NCBI GenBank assembly: GCA_016926505.1
Contig: JAFGOM010000022.1
Span: forward strand, 1 to 44,673
Source: Methanospirillaceae archaeon
GTDB taxonomy: Archaea; Halobacteriota; Methanomicrobia; Methanomicrobiales; Methanospirillaceae
DNA: 44,673 bases
Direction of reading: 5' to 3'
Below, in pieces: positions 15,818 to 24,787 of the stretch. The notes beneath the pieces were generated by a model. The model searched no databases. It worked only from the letters and a program-made list of their open reading frames with translations, and was not told the origin of the DNA. The translations under genes were made by a program, and so were the position numbers. How positions within the stretch are numbered: position 1 is the stretch's first letter; the number at the start of each line of letters is the position of its first letter.

Positions 15818-17674
15818 TTACGTATTCTCACTCATCTGCGCTGCACGTTTCATCTCCATCTCACGGAGCTCTTTGCGCATAATCTTTCCTGATATGGTCT
15901 TTGGGAGTTCAGATACAAACTCTATTTTGCGTGGGTATTTATACGGGGCAGTTACTGACTTTACATAATTCTGGAGCTCTTTTACCAGAGTATCTGATGG
16001 TTCCCAATCCTTGTGTAACACAACAAATGCCTTGACCACAAGACCCCTGATGGGATCCGGTGAACCGACCACTGCCGTCTCTACCACTGCAGGGTGTTCA
16101 ATCAGGGCGTTCTCAACCTCAAACGGCCCGATTCGGTACCCTGAAGCCTTGATAACATCATCATTTCTCCCCACAAACCAGAAAAACCCGTCCTTATCCA
16201 TACATGCACGGTCACCGGTGTAGTAAAACTCTCCCTTAAATGACTCATCATGTGACTCCTGATTCTTCAGATAATCATCAAAGAGACCAACCGGACGGGG
16301 GTTGAGATGGATAGCAATATGCCCTTCTTCTCCTTGTGCAACCGGGTTTTTATCTTCATCATGTAACTCGATACGCCAACCGGGAGCCGGCCTGCCCATG
16401 GACCCGAACCTGGGTTCCATGCAGGGAAACGTCCCGAGAACGAGGACGGTCTCAGTCTGCCCGTATCCCTCATAGATCGTCAGTCCGGTTCCGGCCTTCC
16501 ATGCCCTGATGACTTCAGGATTTAAAGGTTCTCCTGCACTGGTACAGTGACGAAGTTCTGAAAAATCAAATTTCTTCAGGTCTGCCATAATAAGCATCCG
16601 GTATATGGTTGGAGGACAACAGAACGTGGTAATTCCGTACTTCTCGATTAAAGGTAACAGTTCTGTTGCGTTAAACTTGCAGCGGTAATCATACACAAAG
16701 ATGGCAGCTCCCTCTATCCACTGGCCAAAAAGTTTTCCCCAGGCAGATTTTCCCCAGCCGGTATCAGATACGGTAAAGTGCAGATCAGTACTGCGCAGAT
16801 CATGCCAGAACCGTGCAGTGACGATATGACCAAGGGCATACGATTGGGGATGAAGCACCATCTTCGGATCCCCGGTGGTGCCGGATGAGAAGAAGATAAG
16901 CATCGGGTCTGATGAACGGGTCTTGCGAATCCCTCCGAGATTGACGATATGGGAAGAGACGGGAGCGGGATAGTCAAGTTCAGTCAGGTAGGATATCCAG
17001 CCGTCTTTCCGGGAATCAACAAGCATGCGGACTTTGAGCGTCGGACATGCCTGACAGATCTCTTCAACCTTGGATGCATTCTCTTCGTTCGTGATGACCA
17101 TCTTCACTTCTGCCGTATTGACCCGGTATGTGAGATCTTTCGGGGTAAGCATGGTAGGTGCAGGGATGTAGACCGCACCCACCTTGATAAGAGCGATTGC
17201 AGCAAACCACCATTCAGGTACCCGCGGTAACATGAGAAGCACCCGATCTCCCTTGCTAATCTTGTATTTTATCAGCATATTGACGATCTGGTTTGAGAGA
17301 CGGGAGAGATCCCGGAAGGTATAAAATTTCTCTTCACCCTGCTGGTTTGTCCAGATCATTGCCAGTTTATTCCTGTCTTTTCTTGCCCATGAATCTACAA
17401 TGTCAAATCCAAAATTAAAGAACTCGGGGACATCTATTTTGAAATCCCGATACGTATCATCATAATCCTGCATATTATGCCTGACAACCGCAGGGACATC
17501 CCCGATAACCAACTCCTGTTCTTTTTGGGAAGCAATTCCGCATGCCCCAAGTGCACCAAGCTGCCGTTCACATGCCTCACTTATCCATTCTGATCGTGAC
17601 ATCTTGCGTGCAGCACATTCTGCATCGATACACCCGGTCATTTTTGCATCCATGGTAACTGAATATCGAACCAT
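15818..17674 (-). CDS. AMP-forming acyl-CoA synthetase with an RHH-like N-terminus
   Basis: 618 residues. From about 60 on this is an acetyl/medium-chain acyl-CoA synthetase: FFSSGTTGDPKMV (P-loop, about 260), a YEGYGQTE motif near 400, YYTGDRACMDKDG, FVGRNDDVIKASGYRIGPFE and the C-terminal PKTISGKIMRKEL with the adenylation Lys. It activates a carboxylic acid to the acyl-CoA via acyl-AMP. The first 40 residues (VRYSVTMDAKMTGCIDAEC, then ARKMSRSEWISEAC) look like a ribbon-helix-helix DNA-binding unit: a short strand, a helix, and the SRSEWI second helix. This is not part of the normal enzyme. ATG 17674 is the first start and is required for the strand. It lies alone between the FHA/phosphatase operon and the FHA/kinase operon and diverges from the latter. 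Confidence 0.9.
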   Translation of the reverse strand: MVRYSVTMDAKMTGCIDAECAARKMSRSEWISEACERQLGALGACGIASQKEQELVIGDVPAVVRHNMQDYDDTYRDFKIDVPEFFNFGFDIVDSWARKDRNKLAMIWTNQQGEEKFYTFRDLSRLSNQIVNMLIKYKISKGDRVLLMLPRVPEWWFAAIALIKVGAVYIPAPTMLTPKDLTYRVNTAEVKMVITNEENASKVEEICQACPTLKVRMLVDSRKDGWISYLTELDYPAPVSSHIVNLGGIRKTRSSDPMLIFFSSGTTGDPKMVLHPQSYALGHIVTARFWHDLRSTDLHFTVSDTGWGKSAWGKLFGQWIEGAAIFVYDYRCKFNATELLPLIEKYGITTFCCPPTIYRMLIMADLKKFDFSELRHCTSAGEPLNPEVIRAWKAGTGLTIYEGYGQTETVLVLGTFPCMEPRFGSMGRPAPGWRIELHDEDKNPVAQGEEGHIAIHLNPRPVGLFDDYLKNQESHDESFKGEFYYTGDRACMDKDGFFWFVGRNDDVIKASGYRIGPFEVENALIEHPAVVETAVVGSPDPIRGLVVKAFVVLHKDWEPSDTLVKELQNYVKSVTAPYKYPRKIEFVSELPKTISGKIMRKELREMEMKRAAQMSENT

Positions 17675-18049
17675 TACTCAACTGTTCGGTGCAGATATAG
17701 AAAAATACATCGGCTTTATGCACCACTTTTTTCCATTTCTTATAAAAAGTGCACCATTACAGGGACAGGAGGGAGACAAATCATCAGAAAAATCCTTTCT
17801 GACCAGGGACTGCAGGAAATCGACAGAGATAAAAGAGAACCATCTGGTTGGATGAGAGATACACATCCAACACAGATCCTTAAATAGCAGATGAAAAATA
17901 TCAGATACGAAAAGAGAACGGTTCCGATCAAAAACCCATACTGTCTGGGGTATCATCGGTGAGAGGACACAGAAAAAGAACAAAATTATCCCTCCTGATA
18001 ATCCGGGCAGACCTGCCAGAGAGTCCCTGAATAGTACCATACCCTTATT
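17675..18049. other. Divergent intergenic region, 375 bp
   Basis: It separates the acyl-CoA synthetase (minus) from the second FHA gene (plus) and must hold both promoters. CTATATC on the minus strand (about 17694-17700) is a TATA candidate for the synthetase, with a longer AT-rich block around 17741-17748. A perfect inverted repeat lies at 17724-17751. Minus-strand frames here resemble no protein. Confidence 0.55.
17724..17751. promoter_or_regulatory. Inverted repeat upstream of the acyl-CoA synthetase
   Basis: CACTTTTT (17724-17731) and AAAAAGTG (17744-17751) are perfect arms with a 12-base spacer, each arm extended by related sequence (GCACCACT, GTGCACC). It lies 50 nt upstream of the synthetase ATG and is a candidate operator, possibly for the RHH-like N-terminus of the synthetase itself (inference). 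Confidence 0.4.
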
Positions 18050-18853
18050 ATGATACATTGCAAAACCTTTGAATTACCAGAAGATATGCGTGATTACCTC
18101 CTGTTACTTCAGGATCCGATACACCTTGCCATCATCTCCCGGATCACAAAAGAAGAGAATACAACCCTCGAACTTGCAGAACTGCTTGGACACACTCAGG
18201 ACGAGATGAAAAAACGAATGCAATCCCTTCATCATGCAGGCCTTGTCATCAGATGGCCGAAACTCTCATCTCATACACAAAGCGGGATCTGTACCTGGTC
18301 ATACCGGACACCCCGTGCACTCATCCAAAACATCCTACAGGAATGCTCTTATATTGAGAATTGCCCTGATGTTTCAAAAGAAACTGAATCCATTGCACGG
18401 AAAACAAGGGAACAGATACAGGAGCATCTCGGGCAACAGACATCCTCACTGGCAATTATGGGAGGAGAGGGGGATGGAATGGTCTTTGAACTGGCATTCC
18501 GGTCTCTGGCAGTAGGACGTGAAGATAAAGAAGGTATGAAGGGAATCGAAAAAAACCGTGACATCATCATCCCTGGATCATACCGGGGAGTTACCAGGAT
18601 CTCAAAACCTCATGCAATAATCACCCGTATATTTCCCTGCTGGTACATCGAAGACTGCAACAGCTCAGGCGGGACATACATCAATAACCTGATGCTGAAG
18701 CCGGAAACCCGGCACCTCATTTGTGATCAGGATATCATCATACTTGGTTCAGGACCACATGCCGTCCGGTTACGTGCCCATATAGAGAACGGAGAGAACT
18801 GCGATATTGGAGATCTGGGATCCCTGCCGATCCATGCCGTGGGAAGGGTATAA
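18050..18853 (+). CDS. Winged-helix and FHA domain protein 2
   Basis: 267 residues, a paralogue of the protein at 14115. The N-terminal half is a winged helix (DPIHLAIISRITKEENTTLE, then LAELLGHTQDEMKKRMQSLH and HAGLVIRW). The FHA domain shows SLAVGRED, GVTRISKPHAIITR and IEDCNSSGGTYINNLML, again with Arg, Ser-x-x-His and Asn in place. The region around REDKEGMKGIEKNRDIIIPG parallels REDKHMRDGINPDRDVVLPA in the first protein, which shows recent common origin. It directly precedes and is translationally coupled to the kinase gene (stop TAA ends at 18853, kinase ATG at 18854). Likely a kinase substrate or a reader of its phosphorylation; this is inference. Confidence 0.82.
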   Translation: MIHCKTFELPEDMRDYLLLLQDPIHLAIISRITKEENTTLELAELLGHTQDEMKKRMQSLHHAGLVIRWPKLSSHTQSGICTWSYRTPRALIQNILQECSYIENCPDVSKETESIARKTREQIQEHLGQQTSSLAIMGGEGDGMVFELAFRSLAVGREDKEGMKGIEKNRDIIIPGSYRGVTRISKPHAIITRIFPCWYIEDCNSSGGTYINNLMLKPETRHLICDQDIIILGSGPHAVRLRAHIENGENCDIGDLGSLPIHAVGRV

Positions 18854-20599
18854 ATGAAAACCATACTATCAGGTTTTTCTGCCATACAAAAAGGTACTGC
18901 CATCACAACACTTGGTATCCTTCTTGTTCTCTCTCTCTTCACCGGGTTCGTCTGCGCATCTGATGATGAAAGTGCAGGTTCCCCGATACCCGGGCAACAG
19001 ATAGTCTATATTGCAAACTCTCCTGAACAGTTAAACGAGATGATTGTGCACCTCAGTCCCGGTGCAAAAAACAGAATGGAAGTATTGGCAGTCAGATCAC
19101 CACCGGAACATGTACCTGACAATACGAGCAGTGAGATGATCCTGTATAAGACTGAAGGCTACTATGGATTCGGACCCGGTGCATCTGCCATGGACCCCGT
19201 ACATAATCCGGTGCCGATGATGATGCTCTTCGGTATCTATGGTGGTGCGTTACTTCTGCTCATCGTCCTTTACGGTGCAGGGAGACGGTTTTCAGCCGGA
19301 TACAGGATTTGTATCCCGGAATTTTATGCGGGTCTCGCAATCGCGTCATACCTCGTTCTGGCCGGCCTTTTACTCCTCTCATCCTACGTGCTCACCGGCA
19401 GCGCCCTCGAGGCGGTAGATATCACGGCGTTTCTCCTCTGGATAGCGCTCTTCTTCCAGCTCTATCTCGGGATCTCTTCCCTTGCACTCGCATACAGTGT
19501 CCATAACAGGGAAGCGTTTCCGGTCATTCATCTTTTTCACATTGTTCTTGCCGCTCTTGCACTAATTCTTACCCATTCTCTTGAGTACTTCTCGGGAGGC
19601 AGGATCATCCCGGATCTCTATGTATCAGCCTTCCTCCTCCTCTCCATCGTACTTGCCCTGATTCATTACCGGACATTCCAGAAGATTGAACTTGCCCCGG
19701 TTCGTGATTTTTACAAAACCGGCTGGAAACCTGATGAGAACGATACCTTCATCGGGAGTGAAGAGACAACCAGAACCCTTAACAATGCAGGATTTCCCGT
19801 TGCACTTGAAGAGAAATACCAGGATTTGCGCATGGTCGGGAGGGGAGGAGCGGCACGGGTCTATACCGGTATCCGCATAAGCGATCAGAAACAGGTTGCC
19901 ATAAAGGTTCCTGCTCATTTTGATGAGAAAACAGGAATATCTTTCTTAAAAGAGATGCGAAACTGGAAAGACCTGATCCACTCCAATATTGTGCGGGTGT
20001 ACACCGCAAACATCCTGCCGGTACCGTATGTAGAGATGGAATATGTTCCCCACTCCCTTGATGAATGGAAGCGCCCTTCCCCGGTCTCCCAAATCATTCC
20101 GGCCATACAGGGAGTAGGAGAGGGACTCGTGTATGCCCACAAACAGGGAATCGTACATCTTGATATCAAACCCAGAAATATCCTGATTGATGAGAACGGG
20201 TTTGCCAAAATTACTGACTGGGGACTTTCACGACTGGCTGGCGATTCAAATGATACAACCATGATAGCATTTTCCTTACACTATGCCTCGCCAGAACAGA
20301 TCTCTCCAAAGCAGTATGGAAGGGCAGATGCACGGACTGATATCTACCAGTTGGGAGTTGTCATGTATGAGTTATTAACAGGCCGGCAGCCCTTTGCAGG
20401 AGAGGGTGTCGGGGAAGTAACATCTGCTATCCTTTCTCTTACTCCCCCTGCCCCTTCGGTATCAGATCCCCTTCTCTCACCCTTTGACGCGCTCCTCTCA
20501 AAGGCCCTTGCCAAGCGCCCGGAGGACCGGTACCAGACAATCGGGGAGATGATGCAGGACCTGGCAGATGCATATGACACGTATTGCACCAGGAAATAA
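18854..20599 (+). CDS. Membrane-bound eukaryote-like Ser/Thr protein kinase
   Basis: 581 residues. A signal-like helix (about 14-35) and an outside segment of about 85 residues precede five membrane helices (about 119-273). The kinase domain occupies about 319-575 on the inner side. The glycine loop is VGRGGAARVYTG, the ATP-binding Lys is in VAIKVP, and the catalytic loop is HLDIKPRNIL (Asp about 436). The metal motif is DWG instead of DFG, and HRD is HLD, as in several prokaryotic kinases. YASPEQ marks the activation segment end, DIYQLGVVMYELLTGRQPF the F helix. The helices before the kinase suggest a signal sensed in or outside the membrane. Partners are the coupled wHTH-FHA gene and the PP2C phosphatase 3 kb upstream. 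Confidence 0.9.
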   Translation: MKTILSGFSAIQKGTAITTLGILLVLSLFTGFVCASDDESAGSPIPGQQIVYIANSPEQLNEMIVHLSPGAKNRMEVLAVRSPPEHVPDNTSSEMILYKTEGYYGFGPGASAMDPVHNPVPMMMLFGIYGGALLLLIVLYGAGRRFSAGYRICIPEFYAGLAIASYLVLAGLLLLSSYVLTGSALEAVDITAFLLWIALFFQLYLGISSLALAYSVHNREAFPVIHLFHIVLAALALILTHSLEYFSGGRIIPDLYVSAFLLLSIVLALIHYRTFQKIELAPVRDFYKTGWKPDENDTFIGSEETTRTLNNAGFPVALEEKYQDLRMVGRGGAARVYTGIRISDQKQVAIKVPAHFDEKTGISFLKEMRNWKDLIHSNIVRVYTANILPVPYVEMEYVPHSLDEWKRPSPVSQIIPAIQGVGEGLVYAHKQGIVHLDIKPRNILIDENGFAKITDWGLSRLAGDSNDTTMIAFSLHYASPEQISPKQYGRADARTDIYQLGVVMYELLTGRQPFAGEGVGEVTSAILSLTPPAPSVSDPLLSPFDALLSKALAKRPEDRYQTIGEMMQDLADAYDTYCTRK

Positions 20600-20758
20600 T
20601 CCTGATTATTCCAGGTAACGAAAGGATAGATCATGAATAAATCCCGCATGCATCATCATCCTGATTACCTCTCCAGAGGGATTTGAGAGATTCGTTCAGG
20701 TCCAGGATCACGAATCTCATTCCATCTTATTCATCATCCGGCAACAACAATCTGATAC

Positions 20759-21685
20759 GTGGATCTCCTTACCATTCTTCTTACCATATCCGGGCTGTGT
20801 CTCTTTGAGATCATCTGCAGCATCGATAATGCCATCATTAATGCAGAAGTGCTCAGCACCATGCAGGAGAAGTTCCGGCGCTGGTTTCTCATCTGGGGGA
20901 TGATAATTGCCGTCTTTCTTGTCAGGGGACTTCTTCCCCTCCTGCTCGTCTGGCTCTCATCACCTGATTTATCACTCTGGGAAGCATTCACTGCGATGTT
21001 CTCTGAGTCACCTGATGTTGCACATGCAATCGAAGAGTCTACCCCGCTTCTTCTCACCGGCGGAGGCGTTTTTCTGGTGTTTCTCTTTCTTCACTGGCTG
21101 TTTTTAGAAGAGAAACATTTCGGATTCCGGGGAGAGTCGTTCTTTTACTCAAAGGGAGTCTGGTTTTTTGCCGTCGTCTCACTATTTTTAAGTCTTATTG
21201 TCTGGTTTGCCCTGAACCGGGATCCCATGATGGCGTTCTCTGCAGTCATCGGTTCGACAGCGTTTTTTATTGTTCATGGATTCCGGCAAAATGCCGAACT
21301 CCAGGAGAAGAAACTCCTCGGAACCGGTCTTTCTGACATGAGCAAGATCCTGTATCTCGAGGTTATCGATGCAACATTCTCAATAGACGGTGTCGTCGGA
21401 GCGTTTGCCTTTACGATGTCAGTACCTCTCATCCTTATCGGAAATGCACTCGGAGCAATTGCCGTGCGTCAGCTTACCATCAGCAACATTGATCGTATCC
21501 GGAGGTATGTCTTCTTAAAGAATGGTGCCATGTACTCCATCTTCTTTTTGGGAACAATCATGCTCCTTGAGAGTTTCGGATTCGGCATTCCGAAATGGAT
21601 CTCACCAATAATGACCTTTCTTATCGTCGGATACTTCTACTTCAGATCAGTAGAGTATGCGAAAAGAACAATGGACCCGGCATAA
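20759..21685 (+). CDS. TerC/DUF475-family membrane protein
   Basis: 308 residues with about eight membrane helices. Two acidic signature segments typical of the TerC/DUF475 group are present: CSIDNAIINAEVL near residue 20 and LEVIDATFSIDGVVGAFAFT near 200. TerC-like proteins are linked to metal homeostasis and tellurite resistance, but the transported species is not settled. The start is GTG 20759, the only start after the in-frame TGA at 20753, and removing more would cut the first helix. No ribosome binding site is seen, so the transcript may be leaderless. It lies 159 nt after the kinase gene and is probably a separate unit. Confidence 0.85.
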   Translation: MDLLTILLTISGLCLFEIICSIDNAIINAEVLSTMQEKFRRWFLIWGMIIAVFLVRGLLPLLLVWLSSPDLSLWEAFTAMFSESPDVAHAIEESTPLLLTGGGVFLVFLFLHWLFLEEKHFGFRGESFFYSKGVWFFAVVSLFLSLIVWFALNRDPMMAFSAVIGSTAFFIVHGFRQNAELQEKKLLGTGLSDMSKILYLEVIDATFSIDGVVGAFAFTMSVPLILIGNALGAIAVRQLTISNIDRIRRYVFLKNGAMYSIFFLGTIMLLESFGFGIPKWISPIMTFLIVGYFYFRSVEYAKRTMDPA

Positions 21686-21859
21686 AACCAAAAAGCCAAA
21701 CCAAAAATTTCCTTGATTTTTGCATCTATCCGGGTATCAGACCCGGATTGCCGGTGAAGGGGAGATGAACTATCATACGGATAAACATACTCTTTTATGC
21801 ATAATACAGGACTGATGCGAACGAAGAACGAGAAAGAGACGTCTCACTCAGGGATTTCC

Positions 21860-23281
21860 TCACTCAACCGGGAAGAGAGATGTCTGAAAGTCACTCTCAA
21901 CAAAATCGACAGGACGTGATTCGCACTCCTCACCCCGGATCTCAATGGGGTACTTACCGGTCAGGCACCCGGTACAGAGATCAGAGACAGGCTTACCAAT
22001 GGACCTGACAAGGGCATCAAGAGAGATGTAATGAAGAGTTGTTGCAGTTATCCGGTTTCGTACATCCTCAACACCACACCTGCTCCCGATGAGCTCATTT
22101 CTCGTCGGCATATCAACACCAAGGTAACAGGGTGCCGTTATCATGGGAGATCCTATCCGCATATGTATCTCTTTTGCCCCTGCCTGACGCATGATAGTAA
22201 TAATCCGCCGTGACGTGGTACCTCTGACGATAGAGTCATCAACAAGAACGATGGATTTGCCCCGCAGGTGATCAGAGATCGGGTTGAGTTTTATCCTCAC
22301 TGCAATCTCCCTCAGTTCCTGGGTCGGCATGATAAATGTCCTCCCCATGTACCGGTTCTTTATCAGGCATTCGACATAGGGTATCCCTGATCGCTCTGAG
22401 TACCCGACTGCATAGGCAGTACCTGAATCAGGAACGGTACAGACCGCATCAGCCTCTACCGGAGCCTCTTCTGATATCAGTCCGCCGATTCTCCGCCTGA
22501 CATCATAGACAAGGGTTCCGTCAACATAGGAGTCTGCACGGGAAAAATAGATGTACTCAAAGATACAGTGGGCTTTATGCTCTGCATCAGTAAACCTCCG
22601 GGACCGGAAGCCGTCTTTTGTAACACATATCATCTCTCCCGGACAGACATCACGCTCAAGGGTGGCACCCAGTGCATCGATGGCAACACTCTCAGATGCA
22701 ACGATAAATCCCCCGTCTGTTGTCCGCCCGAAACAAAGTGGTCGTATCCCGTACGGGTCACGAAAAGCATACAGGTCACCGTCTATCATGATGACAACCG
22801 AGTAGGATCCTTTCAGCAGATGCATACACTGCCTGATGGCATCATCCATCGAACCGCCGCACCGTATCTCCTCGGTGATGACCTTCGATATTATCTCGGT
22901 ATCTGATGTCGACCAGAATATCTGGCCTTTATCCTCAAAATAGGTTCGGATATCCTGGTAATTGACGAGATTCCCATTGTGGGCAATGGCAATTGAATGG
23001 TTCCGAAACTCAAAAAGGAACGGCTGAATGTTCTCAGGCCGGTTCTCTCCGGTTGTCGGGTACCTGACATGACCGATACCGATTGTTCCCTCCAGAGAAG
23101 AGAGATTGATACCGTTAAAAACTTCAGATACCAGTCCGTTTCCTTTGTGTTTGCATAAGGAGGTGGTATCAAAAGTTGCAATACCTGCACTCTCCTGGCC
23201 ACGATGCTGGAGAGCATACAGGGCATAATAAATAGAAAAGGAAACGTCAGCAATACCAGTAATGCCAACGATTCCACACAT
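21860..23281 (-). CDS. purF: Amidophosphoribosyltransferase
   Basis: 473 residues. The protein starts MCGIVGI, so the catalytic Cys2 is exposed by Met removal, with no propeptide. The glutaminase half shows ALQHRGQESAGI, GHVRYPTTG and AHNGNLVN. The PRPP-binding loop is SIVLVDDSIVRGTTSRR. Four Cys at places equivalent to the Fe-S ligands of the B. subtilis enzyme are visible: AHCIFEYIYFSR, APCYLGVDMP and CTGCLTGKYP. It makes phosphoribosylamine from PRPP and glutamine, the first step of purine synthesis. It lies 3 nt downstream of rpl37e, in what looks like an lsm-rpl37e-purF operon. Confidence 0.97.
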   Translation of the reverse strand: MCGIVGITGIADVSFSIYYALYALQHRGQESAGIATFDTTSLCKHKGNGLVSEVFNGINLSSLEGTIGIGHVRYPTTGENRPENIQPFLFEFRNHSIAIAHNGNLVNYQDIRTYFEDKGQIFWSTSDTEIISKVITEEIRCGGSMDDAIRQCMHLLKGSYSVVIMIDGDLYAFRDPYGIRPLCFGRTTDGGFIVASESVAIDALGATLERDVCPGEMICVTKDGFRSRRFTDAEHKAHCIFEYIYFSRADSYVDGTLVYDVRRRIGGLISEEAPVEADAVCTVPDSGTAYAVGYSERSGIPYVECLIKNRYMGRTFIMPTQELREIAVRIKLNPISDHLRGKSIVLVDDSIVRGTTSRRIITIMRQAGAKEIHMRIGSPMITAPCYLGVDMPTRNELIGSRCGVEDVRNRITATTLHYISLDALVRSIGKPVSDLCTGCLTGKYPIEIRGEECESRPVDFVESDFQTSLFPVE

Positions 23282-23284
23282 CTT

Positions 23285-23467
23285 TTAATGAGTTGGAACT
23301 TTTGGCCTTTTCATTATCCAGCGATACGAACGAAGTCTGCTTGACCGTCCAAACCCGCATGATGAACAGATCTTATGACGTTTGTGATAGGATGTTTTCC
23401 CACATCTCCTGCAGGTGATGTGACTCTGTGTCTGTCGTTTTCCACGTGATGGTGTTCCTTTTGACAT
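23285..23467 (-). CDS. rpl37e: 50S ribosomal protein L37e
   Basis: 60 residues, full length for archaeal L37e. [20 protein letters not shown] and a Cys4 zinc-binding pattern ([20 protein letters not shown]) are typical, with a basic tail SSRLRSYRW. It binds rRNA in the large subunit. It is 23 nt downstream of the Sm-like gene, the standard archaeal pairing, and 3 nt upstream of purF. Confidence 0.97.
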   Translation of the reverse strand: MSKGTPSRGKRQTQSHITCRRCGKTSYHKRHKICSSCGFGRSSRLRSYRWIMKRPKVPTH

Positions 23468-23490
23468 GTGTATTACCTCGGTATTGATGA

Positions 23491-23709
23491 TTATGGAGAG
23501 ATGTAAATAACATTATCTCCACGAATGATGAGGGTACCGATCCCCTGCATTACCCCGTTAATCTCTTCTTCTGCCTTGTCTAAAACAAGGTTCATGTGCA
23601 CGTCATATCCCTGGAGAACACCCCGGATTTCGCGCCCACCCTTGAGAGATACCAGTACAGGTTCACGATTCAAAACCTGATCTAAAATATCCAACGGTCT
23701 CTTAGTCAT
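23491..23709 (-). CDS. Sm-like (LSm) RNA-binding protein
   Basis: 72 residues. Sm1 ([26 protein letters not shown]) and Sm2 ([15 protein letters not shown]) motifs are intact. Archaeal Sm proteins form heptameric rings that bind U-rich RNA and take part in RNA metabolism. It heads the operon with rpl37e and purF. The ATG at 23709 has GGCAGGGTAG upstream on the minus strand. Confidence 0.96.
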   Translation of the reverse strand: MTKRPLDILDQVLNREPVLVSLKGGREIRGVLQGYDVHMNLVLDKAEEEINGVMQGIGTLIIRGDNVIYISP

Positions 23710-23807
23710 ATACTACCCTGCCTATTCGTTTAGGTTTTTATTATTGCGTGACAGACCTATTTAACCATTGCCTGAGTCCGTCACGAACCTTTTGTGAGGG
23801 AACTTAT

Positions 23808-23817
23808 CATATATACG
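23808..23817 (+). promoter_or_regulatory. TATA box for the PUA-protein gene
   Basis: CATATATACG is centred about 26 nt before ATG 23838, which points to a leaderless transcript and rules out the in-frame ATG at 23748, which lies upstream of this box. Confidence 0.6.
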
Positions 23818-23837
23818 AATACGGAATTGGTACACAA

Positions 23838-24335
23838 ATGTCAAAAATCCAGACCAAAAAACGTCATCCCATTAAAAAATCTCAGATTTCAAGAATCGAA
23901 GAGAAGTTACGGGAAGAGATGGGCACGTATGCAGACCTCTTCGCATCAAAACAGATCGAATTTGTCAGCACCAATGCACCATTTCAGATCTATCTTGTCG
24001 ATAAAGCAGCCCTCCTCCTGGAACGTGAAGGTATTATCTTTCCCACCCTCCTTGGAGCACTGGAGAGACCCTTTCCGAATCGGAGGGTAACTATTGACAT
24101 GGGAGCAATACCCTATGTGATAAACGGTGCTGATATCATGCGCCCGGGAGTGGTCATGGTTACCGATGACATCCGTGCCGGGCATCCGGTCCAGATTGTT
24201 GATGAGAAACATGGAAAGCCGGTTGCTCTCGGGATTGCATTGTATGATGCCGATGATCTCCGTTCATGCACCAGTGGAAAGGTTATAAAGACGTTCCATC
24301 ACATCGGTGATGAACTCTGGAACCTCGAGATCTAG
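23838..24335 (+). CDS. Archaeal PUA-domain RNA-binding protein
   Basis: 165 residues from ATG 23838. The N-terminal domain (RHPIKKSQISRIEEKLREEM) and the C-terminal PUA domain (RVTIDMGAIPYVINGADIMR, PGVVMVTDDIRAGHPVQIVD, KPVALGIALYDADDL) match a conserved archaeal family similar to MCT-1 and the RNA-binding end of archaeosine transglycosylase. A role in RNA binding is likely, possibly in translation, as for MCT-1/eIF2D relatives; no catalytic part is present. It diverges from the Sm-like gene. Confidence 0.88.
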   Translation: MSKIQTKKRHPIKKSQISRIEEKLREEMGTYADLFASKQIEFVSTNAPFQIYLVDKAALLLEREGIIFPTLLGALERPFPNRRVTIDMGAIPYVINGADIMRPGVVMVTDDIRAGHPVQIVDEKHGKPVALGIALYDADDLRSCTSGKVIKTFHHIGDELWNLEI

Positions 24336-24412
24336 GAAAAACCAGGTACTTCTATGGGTTTTTTGCAGGAATTACAGGAAATTTTAATAGTATCAACGTA
24401 AAAGGATGAACT

Positions 24413-24787
24413 ATGGGAATTAAGGATCGTCTGCTCGGCAGGAAGGAACCTGCTGAAGTTGAGGATTATGCTGAGATCGATCTTGCAGCAGCAGAAGCAG
24501 ATAGTTTTGGAGAACCTGCACTGTACGTACGGATAGCATCAATATCTGATCTCAAGGAGAGCCAGACCATCAAAAACGAGATCTACGATGGCAACATCGT
24601 TATTGTTGATATCTCCAAGCTCAGGATGGATAAAATAAACTGTGAACGGCTGCTTAAGGATCTCAAACAGGTTGCATCAGATATCAAAGGAGACATCGTA
24701 GGTCTTGGGGATCAGCAATATGTCATCATAACCCCACACCGGGTACGAATCTCACGGGAACGCATCGGTGGAGGTGGCCGGTACTGA
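24413..24787 (+). CDS. sepF: SepF-like cell division protein
   Basis: 124 residues. The N-terminal MGIKDRLLGRK is a typical amphipathic membrane-targeting helix, followed by an acidic linker and the SepF fold (ALYVRIASISDLKESQTIKN, VIVDISKLRMDKINCERLLK, GDIVGLGDQQYVIITP). In archaea SepF anchors FtsZ to the membrane at the division site. AAAGGATG before ATG 24413 supports the start. The end GGAGGTGGCCGGTACTGA carries the ribosome binding site for the next gene and overlaps its start. Confidence 0.92.
   Translation: MGIKDRLLGRKEPAEVEDYAEIDLAAAEADSFGEPALYVRIASISDLKESQTIKNEIYDGNIVIVDISKLRMDKINCERLLKDLKQVASDIKGDIVGLGDQQYVIITPHRVRISRERIGGGGRY
24770..24787 (+). promoter_or_regulatory. Ribosome binding site and CTG start overlapping the sepF stop
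   Basis: GGAGGTG (24770-24776) is a strong Shine-Dalgarno sequence seven bases before CTG 24784. The CTG overlaps the sepF stop in CTGA, the same geometry as the common ATGA overlap. No ATG, GTG or TTG exists in the zpr1 frame upstream of the first zinc-finger Cys. Confidence 0.6.

Noticed and set aside
17678-18058. Minus-strand frame in the synthetase/FHA gap
   Set aside because: It covers the divergent promoter region, has no ribosome binding site and is rich in unlikely residues.
20600-20758. Gene between kinase and TerC-like protein
   Set aside because: No frame with a start and protein-like composition is present in these 159 bases.
23748-23837. Longer N-terminus for the PUA protein
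   Set aside because: The TATA box lies inside this extension and family homology begins at MSKIQTKK.
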